Assembly (NCBI GenBank): GCA_900546285.1
Contig: URCJ01000043.1
Coordinates: 1-13,482, forward strand
Length of the DNA: 13,482 nt
Direction of reading: 5' to 3'
Origin: an uncultured Solobacterium sp.
GTDB lineage: Bacteria; Bacillota_I; Bacilli_A; Erysipelotrichales; Erysipelotrichaceae
Of this stretch, positions 6,860 through 12,239 are shown in pieces. Position 1 is the stretch's first letter. Every line of letters begins with the position of its first letter. The notes beneath the pieces were generated by a model that saw only the letters and a list, made by a program, of their open reading frames with translations, ran no database searches and was not told the DNA's origin. A program made the translations under genes and the position numbers.

Positions 6860-7299
6860 TTAAGATCACCAACAATCTTCTCTTGTAAACCAAACATTAC
6901 TTCTTCATCTTCTTTAACCATATGATCATAGCCTAATAAATGAAGCATGCCATGAACAAACAAGAAGACAAATTCCCTTTTTATAGAATGGCCATATTTC
7001 TTAGCTTGTGAGAAAACTCTATCAGTATTAATAAAAATATCGCCAAGATTAACATCTTCACATAAGTAATCATAATCATCTGAATCGATATTCGCAAAAC
7101 TAATAACATCGGTTTCCCTATCAATATTACGATAATCTCTATTAATTGTTCTTATTTTCTTCTTACCCACAATGATTAAAGACAAGTCCAAATCATCGCT
7201 AATTCCTAATACCTCTAGAGTCTTTTTATAATATTCTTCAATATCCTTAAAATAAACTTCTAGCTCTTTTTTTCTTGTTAAATCAAATATTTCTACCAT
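6856..7299 (-). CDS. ybeY: Endoribonuclease YbeY (rRNA maturation)
   Basis: Metal-dependent RNase involved in 16S rRNA 3'-end processing and ribosome quality control. The 147-residue protein has the zinc-binding HGMLHLLGYDH motif (116-126; His116, His120, His126), the upstream TDVISFA (63-69) and LGDIFI (85-90) blocks. It starts at ATG 7299, which overlaps the end of the phosphatase gene by seven bases, and its end overlaps dgkA. Functionally it pairs with era, which acts on the same end of 16S rRNA. Confidence 0.96.
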   Translation of the reverse strand: MVEIFDLTRKKELEVYFKDIEEYYKKTLEVLGISDDLDLSLIIVGKKKIRTINRDYRNIDRETDVISFANIDSDDYDYLCEDVNLGDIFINTDRVFSQAKKYGHSIKREFVFLFVHGMLHLLGYDHMVKEDEEVMFGLQEKIVGDLK

Positions 7300-7709
7300 G
7301 TTTTAATTATACAATCTATCGCCTCACTAATTTCATCAAAAACTTTGTCAAAATTTCCTGTATACCAAGGATCTTCAATATCAAATGGTGCTAATTTAGA
7401 AATCTTATGGTCAACATCATCAAACATTCTATTTATTAACCTTTCATTTGAACTATCCATGATATAAATTTCATCATAATCATTGTAATCATCAAGAGTC
7501 ATCCTCTTAGCATAATGCCTATCATATGGTATATGATGCTTATCCAATACTTTTTTAGAACCAGGATAGATATCATTACCTATCTCCTCGTTGCTTAAAG
7601 CGCGTGATTCACAGCAACAATCCATGCCCTTTGTCTTATACTTAAACACATATTCTGCAATAGGACTTCTACAAATATTCCCATGACATACAAATAATAC
7701 TTTCTTCAT
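7293..7709 (-). CDS. Low-molecular-weight protein-tyrosine phosphatase
   Basis: Cytoplasmic phosphotyrosine phosphatase family. The 138-residue protein has the P-loop CHGNICRS at the N terminus (nucleophile Cys8, Arg14) and the general acid in DPWYTGNFD (Asp113). Three consecutive cysteines (31-33) are unusual and lie away from the catalytic loop. The ATG overlaps the yaaA TGA (ATGA), with AGGG seven bases upstream. No tyrosine kinase is visible in the window, so the substrate is unknown; an arsenate reductase role is less likely given the clear DP motif. Confidence 0.93.
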   Translation of the reverse strand: MKKVLFVCHGNICRSPIAEYVFKYKTKGMDCCCESRALSNEEIGNDIYPGSKKVLDKHHIPYDRHYAKRMTLDDYNDYDEIYIMDSSNERLINRMFDDVDHKISKLAPFDIEDPWYTGNFDKVFDEISEAIDCIIKTW

Positions 7710-8452
7710 TGTCTAACCCTTTCAAAAACAAATTCCTTATTACAAGATAAATCATTTCTATATACATAGCCTAGTCTATTAAAATTCTTAATATCCTCAA
7801 CATTAGAAATATTATTCTCAGCCATATACCTCACCATTTCACCACGTGCCATCTTTGCATAAGTCCCCTTTGTCACAAGTTTCTCGTCAATTAACTCACA
7901 AAAAGTAATGGTAATAAACCTATCATTGTCACATAAATATTTTTCGATGCACTTAGAATATTCCTTAGAAGCAAGATTAATAATCACATGATCATTATCA
8001 ACTATACTTTTATATAAACTATCGTCCCAATAATCATATAAGTTCTTACATCCACTCATACTAAGCTTAGCTTGCATCTCTAAACGATATGGTCTTACAC
8101 CATCCATAGGTTTCAAGACGCCATAGAAGGCTGACAACATTCTTAGATGTTCTTGAATATAATAAAATTGACTATCTTCAAACACCGAAGGAGCCATATA
8201 CTTATAAGCTATACCATCATAAGCTAAGATTGCCGGCGTTAAGTCACCTTCAAGATTCATCTTTTCCAATCTATCTATATTTTCATCCGCAATCTTTTCA
8301 TTACACTTCCAGATTTCTTTTAATTCATTCTTACTTAAACTCTTTAAACATTTAAGAATCTCTTTTGTCTTATCTAAAAAAACAGGTAAGTCATAAAATC
8401 CAAGATCATCATCCTTTTTCATCTTCTTAGCAGGAGATAATATAATTTTCAT
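7706..8452 (-). CDS. yaaA: Peroxide stress protein YaaA (DUF328/UPF0246)
   Basis: Family member of the protein that in Escherichia coli is induced by peroxide and limits free iron and oxidative DNA damage. The 248-residue protein opens with MKIILSPAKKM, the family hallmark, and continues with LTPAILAYDGIAYKYM, HLRMLSAFYGVLKPMDGVRPYRLEM and KNLYDYWDD. Length is normal. It starts one base inside the bcp stop (TAATG) and ends overlapping the phosphatase gene. Its place directly after a peroxiredoxin gene fits an oxidative-stress role. Confidence 0.95.
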   Translation of the reverse strand: MKIILSPAKKMKKDDDLGFYDLPVFLDKTKEILKCLKSLSKNELKEIWKCNEKIADENIDRLEKMNLEGDLTPAILAYDGIAYKYMAPSVFEDSQFYYIQEHLRMLSAFYGVLKPMDGVRPYRLEMQAKLSMSGCKNLYDYWDDSLYKSIVDNDHVIINLASKEYSKCIEKYLCDNDRFITITFCELIDEKLVTKGTYAKMARGEMVRYMAENNISNVEDIKNFNRLGYVYRNDLSCNKEFVFERVRQ

Positions 8453-8907
8453 TAAACAATTTCCTTCAACATATTCTCAGGATCATCACTAGCCTTCACC
8501 TTATCATTAGCCTTTATAATAAAGCCATTTTCATCAATTAAATAAGTAGTTCTAACTACACCCATTGAAACTTTACCGTAATTTTTCTTCTCTTTCCAAA
8601 CGTCGTAAAGTTCAATAACCTTACGTTCAGTATCTGATAATAATGTAAATGTTAGTCCATACTTCTCTTCAAATTTCTTATGAGAAGGTATAGAATCCTT
8701 GCTAACCCCAAGTACTATAGCACCCTTTTCGCTAAACTGTGGGGATAATTCAGAAAAACCACAGGCTTGTTTAGTACAACCTGGCGTATTATCTTTTGGG
8801 TAAAAATACAAAATTACCTTCTTTCCTAAATAATCACTCAATTTGTGCATATCACCATTTTGATCAGGTAATTCAAAATCAGGTGCTTTAGTTCCAACTT
8901 CTAACAT
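8452..8907 (-). CDS. bcp: Thioredoxin-dependent thiol peroxidase (Bcp/PrxQ)
   Basis: Peroxiredoxin that reduces hydrogen peroxide and organic peroxides using thioredoxin. The 151-residue protein has GTKAPDFELPDQNG (5-18), FYPKDNTPGCTKQACGF with the peroxidatic Cys44 and the PrxQ-type resolving Cys49 five residues later, and the late RTTYLID strand. A GGAG lies nine bases before the ATG. It is 13 bases after the DUF6054-like gene and overlaps yaaA by one base, so it sits near the head of the long operon. Confidence 0.96.
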   Translation of the reverse strand: MLEVGTKAPDFELPDQNGDMHKLSDYLGKKVILYFYPKDNTPGCTKQACGFSELSPQFSEKGAIVLGVSKDSIPSHKKFEEKYGLTFTLLSDTERKVIELYDVWKEKKNYGKVSMGVVRTTYLIDENGFIIKANDKVKASDDPENMLKEIV

Positions 8908-8920
8908 AAAATAATTCTCC

Positions 8921-9256
8921 TTACATTCTATCTAAAATATTTTCTAAACATTCCAAAAATGCAGTCTCACCAAAAGTATTAACTTTTAAGAATACTGCTT
9001 GACTACCACCCGATGAAATAGCTGATATTTTAATCGGTCCATCACCTACTTGAAATAGTGTGACATTTAAACTTAAACGATTGCCACCAAAAGCACTATA
9101 TCTTTCAAATACTCTTACGCTACATCTTGCATTATCAATGATGAAATCACTACTATCTTCTAAAGTTGCAGAAATACTGCCATCTAAGATTCCTTTTTCA
9201 ATATGCACAATTAATTCATTAAAGTTACAATTCATTTCTCTTTCTAGTTTTGCCAT
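8921..9256 (-). CDS. DUF6054-like conserved hypothetical protein
   Basis: A 111-residue soluble protein without signal peptide or membrane segment. The pattern DSSDFIIDNARCSVRVFERYS followed by GGNRLSLNV and SGGSQAVFLKVNTFGE matches, from memory, the DUF6054 family of Firmicutes; no biochemical function is known to me. The predicted pattern is alternating beta strands with an N- and C-terminal helix. The start has GAGG about seven bases upstream. It is the first gene of the tight run to bcp and yaaA; the 37-base gap to the upstream Fic gene shows no terminator and no convincing promoter, so transcription may continue from the Fic gene. The function remains open. Confidence 0.75.
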   Translation of the reverse strand: MAKLEREMNCNFNELIVHIEKGILDGSISATLEDSSDFIIDNARCSVRVFERYSAFGGNRLSLNVTLFQVGDGPIKISAISSGGSQAVFLKVNTFGETAFLECLENILDRM

Positions 9257-9293
9257 AATAACGCCTCTTTTTTCTTACACGATATTCAAACAA

Positions 9294-10172
9294 TTAATAC
9301 TTAATTCTAAAGTAATCTAGATACACTTTGTATCTATCTTGTCCAGTTAGACAAGTATCTCTTAAATAACCTTTTTCATTATCCCATTCTTTTAATCCAC
9401 GATAATAAAACATTTTTAAACTATCATCAATAATAAATGGGACAATATTATACTTCAGGCACTCCTTGAACATAATTAATCTGCCAACTCTACCATTGCC
9501 ATCTTGAAATGGGTGAATTCTCTCAAACTTTACATGGAAATCAAGAATATCATCAAATTTCTTTTTCTTAATTCCATTATATTCCTTTAATATATTCTTT
9601 ATCTTTTCGCCAACTTCTTCCGGTAAAACCGTTTCCATGCCACCTACTACATTTGGTTTCTTTTTATATTCACCTATCGCAAACCAACTTTTTCTAGAAT
9701 CACTAGTTCCGTTCTTTAAAATAAAATGCAATTCTTTTATTAGTTTTTCTGATAAAGGTGCTCTAGCATTATCGATAATCATATCTATACAACGAAAATG
9801 ATTAGTTGTTTCAACAACATCATCAACATTTACAATTTCACCTTCCATGTTAATGGTGTTTGTTTCAAAAATATAACGTGTTTGATCATGACTCAAACGA
9901 CTACCTTCAATATGATTAGAATTGTAAGTTAAATCTATTTGAGTTTTATGATAAATTCCACCAGAATATTTTCTAGATTTCTCATCTTGTAAAATTTCTA
10001 ATAAAGTCTCTTCCTTTTTATTTCGGACCGGTTTTTTTGCATCTTCAGGAATAAGCCAAACTTTACCCTTTAAATAAGCGCCAGGAATCCGCCCAATAGC
10101 ACAATAATTTCTAACACTACGATCTGATATATTCCATTTATTCGCAATTTCTTTGACTGTAAGGTATTCCAT
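9294..10172 (-). CDS. HTH-Fic family protein (predicted AMP-transferase, class II inhibition)
   Basis: Fic proteins usually transfer AMP from ATP to a Ser, Thr or Tyr hydroxyl. The 292-residue protein has an N-terminal helix-turn-helix (about 1-45: LTVKEIANKWNISDRSVRNY, then a WLIPEDA wing) of the MerR/excisionase-like type. A helix follows with YNSNHIEGS (83-91), fitting the inhibitory motif (S/T)xxxE(G/N), where Glu89 should block ATP gamma-phosphate binding. The catalytic motif HPFQDGNGRVGR is complete (220-231), and GGMETVLPEEV (177-187) resembles the target-docking flap. The inhibitory helix before the Fic core makes it class II. The ATG at 10172 has AGGAG five bases upstream. No separate antitoxin gene adjoins it. 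The HTH and an inverted repeat at its promoter suggest self-regulation, which is inference. Confidence 0.92.
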   Translation of the reverse strand: MEYLTVKEIANKWNISDRSVRNYCAIGRIPGAYLKGKVWLIPEDAKKPVRNKKEETLLEILQDEKSRKYSGGIYHKTQIDLTYNSNHIEGSRLSHDQTRYIFETNTINMEGEIVNVDDVVETTNHFRCIDMIIDNARAPLSEKLIKELHFILKNGTSDSRKSWFAIGEYKKKPNVVGGMETVLPEEVGEKIKNILKEYNGIKKKKFDDILDFHVKFERIHPFQDGNGRVGRLIMFKECLKYNIVPFIIDDSLKMFYYRGLKEWDNEKGYLRDTCLTGQDRYKVYLDYFRIKY

Positions 10173-10194
10173 ATAAACTCCTATCGTTTTTTAT

Positions 10195-10224
10195 AGTATA
10201 TCATTTTATCGGCAAACATATGAA
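10195..10224 (-). promoter_or_regulatory. Predicted promoter of the Fic gene
   Basis: On the minus strand an extended -10, TGATATACT, has its hexamer at 10200-10195. TTCATA (10224-10219) is a possible -35 with an 18-bp spacer. Transcription would start near 10188, giving a short leader with the AGGAG. The near arm of the inverted repeat lies between -35 and -10. Confidence 0.55.
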
Positions 10225-10262
10225 ATTGAAACTCTCAAAAATCTGTAATCTTGCCGATAAAA
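10204..10262. repeat. 12-bp perfect inverted repeat at the Fic promoter
   Basis: TTTTATCGGCAA (10204-10215) and TTGCCGATAAAA (10251-10262) are exact reverse complements separated by 35 bases. The near arm falls inside the predicted Fic promoter spacer and the far arm upstream of the -35. The spacing is long for a simple operator and no U tract follows, so a terminator role is unlikely; two operator half-sites or a loop-forming pair are possible. Confidence 0.7.
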
Positions 10263-10296
10263 ATAAAAGACTGAATTAATATTCTTTAATCCAGTC
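10258..10296 (-). terminator. Intrinsic terminator of the YitT-family gene
   Basis: On the minus strand GACTGGATTAA (10296-10286) pairs with TTAATTCAGTC (10279-10269), 11 bp with one G-U, around a 6-base loop, followed by TTTTATTTTTA. The stem overlaps the last codons and the TAA of the upstream gene. This separates that gene from the Fic gene. Confidence 0.9.
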
Positions 10297-10896
10297 AATC
10301 AAATTAGACGATATAGTAACCGTAATCAATGAATAAACTATACGTGATATAGGAATATAACTTAAAGATAAGATCAATACAGTTACATCAGTAAACAAAT
10401 AAGCACGCGATAACTTCCATTTAAAGGCCTCTGATATTGATAATGCCAAGGCATCATCTCCTCCACTTGAACCACCCTGTCTTACTATTAAACCAACACC
10501 TACACCAACAAAGATACCACCTAATATCGCAGCTAATAATGGCTTAGATGATAAGTCTGGTAACATAAATGGAAATAGTTCCCAAAGCTTATAGAAACTA
10601 GATACAAAGAAAGTTGAGATAATTGAAATCACAATAAAACTTCCACCCAAATACTTAAAAGCGGTTAAGTAACAAGCCAAATCAAGAATCGGTGTGATAT
10701 AAGCAGGTGATATATGTAGCCAATGTTCTATCAGTAACATTAATCCAATAACACCACCTTCAGTAATATTAGTTCTTTGATGAATATTATGAATCCCAAA
10801 GCTACAAATACCAGCTCCTAGCACAATAATCAATATCTTCTTTACCGTAATTTCTTCTAAACATCTATTACTAAAATTTAATACTTTTTCTTTCAT
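10276..10896 (-). CDS. YitT-family integral membrane protein
   Basis: A 206-residue membrane protein with five or six hydrophobic segments. Family hallmarks are TEGGVIGLMLLIEHW (45-59), SPAYITPILD (63-72), GGIFVGVGVGLIVRQGGSSGGDDALAL (126-152). It lacks the cytoplasmic DUF2179 domain that follows the membrane part in longer relatives such as Bacillus YitT. No transport substrate is established for the family to my knowledge. The ATG at 10896 has GGAGG upstream. It diverges from a MerR-type regulator gene, and its promoter has the 19-bp spacer and dyad typical of MerR control, so it is probably that regulator's target. Confidence 0.88.
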   Translation of the reverse strand: MKEKVLNFSNRCLEEITVKKILIIVLGAGICSFGIHNIHQRTNITEGGVIGLMLLIEHWLHISPAYITPILDLACYLTAFKYLGGSFIVISIISTFFVSSFYKLWELFPFMLPDLSSKPLLAAILGGIFVGVGVGLIVRQGGSSGGDDALALSISEAFKWKLSRAYLFTDVTVLILSLSYIPISRIVYSLITVTISSNLIDWIKEY

Positions 10897-10915
10897 AAGT
10901 ACCTCCGATATACGA

Positions 10916-10924
10916 TGTTATAAT
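10916..10924 (+). promoter_or_regulatory. Extended -10 promoter of the merR-type gene
   Basis: TGTTATAAT is a perfect extended -10 (hexamer 10919-10924). It predicts a start near 10931, inside the MerR dyad, so bound regulator should repress its own gene. No clear -35 is seen. The hexamer overlaps the -10 of the divergent promoter. Confidence 0.65.
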
Positions 10925-10950
10925 AAACTATATAGTAACTATACAGTCAA
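10920..10950 (-). promoter_or_regulatory. MerR-type promoter and operator of the YitT-family gene
   Basis: On the minus strand the -35 is TTGACT (10950-10945) and the -10 is TATTAT (10925-10920) with a 19-bp spacer. The spacer contains the dyad TATAGT-T-ACTATA (10943-10931). An overlong spacer with a central dyad is the hallmark of promoters activated by MerR-family proteins through DNA distortion; the regulator is encoded next to it. Confidence 0.8.
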
Positions 10951-10961
10951 GGGAGGCTATT

Positions 10962-11777
10962 ATGAACAATTATTTCTCTATTGGTGAACTATCTAAGCTA
11001 CAAAATATCTCTAGACAAACACTTATTTTCTATGACAAGATAGGCCTATTTACACCTGCCTATATCGATCCTGAAAATGGTTATCGTTACTACAATGCTA
11101 ATCAACTAGATTATCTAGATACTATTTGTATCATGAAAAAGATTGGTTTTTCGCTTGAAGAAATAAAGGAACACATGAAAAACTATACATTAGATTCCTC
11201 TGTTATAGCTTTAAGGAAACAACTAACAATCATTCAAAATCAGATTCATGAATTAGAACTAATAAAAACACGTGTTGAACATCGTTGCCAACAACTTGAA
11301 CAATCAGCTAATATTCTAGACAGTACAAGTGATGTTTTTATTGAAAACGTCAATCATCAATACATCTTACTTCAAGAAGTAGATAAACCTTATACTATGG
11401 AAAACATCAGTATTGCCACTAAGAATCTTTTTGTTCGCTCATATAAGGAACATCTTCCAGTTTTCTTTCAAAGTGGCGCTTCGGTTCCCTTAAAACACGT
11501 TCTAGAAGATAGATGCATTGAAGCTACATATTGTTTTCTGCCAATAGAAAAAGCCTCTATAAAAGGGGTAAAAGAATTACCAGCAGGCAAATGTGTTACA
11601 ACCTATCATAAAGGCGATTATCAATCTATTGGAACCTCATACAAACGAATCATCGACTATTGTAGAGAAAATAAACTTGAAATTATTTCCAATTCTTATG
11701 AATTTGCGATAAATGATTATCTTTCGACCGGTGATGAAAGTGAATATATCACTAAAATTATGTTCTATATTAGATAA
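10962..11777 (+). CDS. MerR-family transcriptional regulator with GyrI-like effector domain
   Basis: A 271-residue protein with BmrR-like layout. The N-terminal winged helix (about 4-73) has YFSIGELSKL, ISRQTLIFYDKIGLF and NGYRYYNANQLDYLD. A dimerising coiled coil follows (about 78-116), then a GyrI-like domain (about 125-271) with LPAGKCVTTYHKGDY and a terminal IMFYIR strand. Such domains bind hydrophobic or cationic small molecules; the ligand is not predictable. GGGAGG lies five bases before the ATG. It is divergent from the YitT-family gene, which it probably activates while repressing itself. Its 3' end overlaps the convergent flavodoxin gene by eight bases. Confidence 0.92.
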   Translation: MNNYFSIGELSKLQNISRQTLIFYDKIGLFTPAYIDPENGYRYYNANQLDYLDTICIMKKIGFSLEEIKEHMKNYTLDSSVIALRKQLTIIQNQIHELELIKTRVEHRCQQLEQSANILDSTSDVFIENVNHQYILLQEVDKPYTMENISIATKNLFVRSYKEHLPVFFQSGASVPLKHVLEDRCIEATYCFLPIEKASIKGVKELPAGKCVTTYHKGDYQSIGTSYKRIIDYCRENKLEIISNSYEFAINDYLSTGDESEYITKIMFYIR

Positions 11778-12228
11778 GCTTATTAATAAAGTCTTCTAAT
11801 TCTTTAGAATGCTTAGCGCCACCAATAAGTGAAACCGAATATCTAAGATTCTTTAATTTCTTAGATATTTTTTTAATACACCTTTCACCATGTCCACTAC
11901 CACTAGTCACAAATAAACCAACTATTTTATCCTTTACATCATATCGATAAAGAAATGAATTAACTATTGAAGCTATACTGCCTGCCCAAATAGGAGAACC
12001 TAAAATTATTTCATCATATTCGTAAATATTATCAGGAACACCCACAACACTTGGTTTAACATTAAAGAACACTTGGAAACATCCCTTTCTCATCAATTGA
12101 CTTCTCTCTTGAGGAAAATCTTTTAAAGGTTTTATCTCAGCTATATCAGCATTTATCTTATAAGCAATATATTCGGCAACTCTTTTGGTATTGCCACTAT
12201 TTGAATAATATATAACAAATCTTTTCAT
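11770..12228 (-). CDS. Flavodoxin-like FMN-binding protein
   Basis: The 152-residue protein has the flavodoxin phosphate-binding loop SNSGNT (9-14) after an N-terminal strand, a second loop GSPIWAGSIAS in the region that stacks on the isoalloxazine ring, and a third TSGSGHGER. This indicates FMN binding and electron transfer or small quinone/NADPH-type chemistry. It resembles the free-standing flavodoxin-family proteins often annotated as hypothetical, and no partner reductase is visible. I start at ATG 12228; a TTG just before would add one residue. GGAG lies eight bases upstream, next to the stop of the helicase gene, 11 bases away, so the two are probably co-transcribed. Its 3' end overlaps the merR-type gene. 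Confidence 0.88.
   Translation of the reverse strand: MKRFVIYYSNSGNTKRVAEYIAYKINADIAEIKPLKDFPQERSQLMRKGCFQVFFNVKPSVVGVPDNIYEYDEIILGSPIWAGSIASIVNSFLYRYDVKDKIVGLFVTSGSGHGERCIKKISKKLKNLRYSVSLIGGAKHSKELEDFINKLI
11838..11874 (+). terminator. Intrinsic terminator of the merR-type gene inside the opposing gene
   Basis: AATATCTAAG (11838-11847) and CTTAGATATT (11860-11869) form a perfect 10-bp stem with a 12-base loop, followed by a run of seven T (11868-11874). It is about 60 bases after the merR-type stop and lies antisense within the flavodoxin coding sequence. On the minus strand it is followed by no T tract, so it should not stop flavodoxin transcription. Confidence 0.8.
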
Positions 12229-12239
12229 CAAAACAACTC

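Noticed and set aside
9060..9320. Plus-strand open frame of 86 codons
   Set aside because: It is antisense to the DUF6054-like gene and the 3' end of the Fic gene, low in complexity, with no family resemblance.
9319..9335. Hairpin AGATAC/GTATCT near the 3' end of the Fic gene as a terminator
   Set aside because: No T tract follows on either strand and it is inside coding sequence.
11739..11753. AGTGA/TCACT hairpin as a terminator for the flavodoxin gene
   Set aside because: Only five base pairs and no continuous U tract on the minus strand; I therefore do not annotate a flavodoxin terminator.
11774..11783. Perfect palindrome ATAAGCTTAT at the convergent gene ends
   Set aside because: No loop and no T tract; most likely chance in AT-rich sequence.
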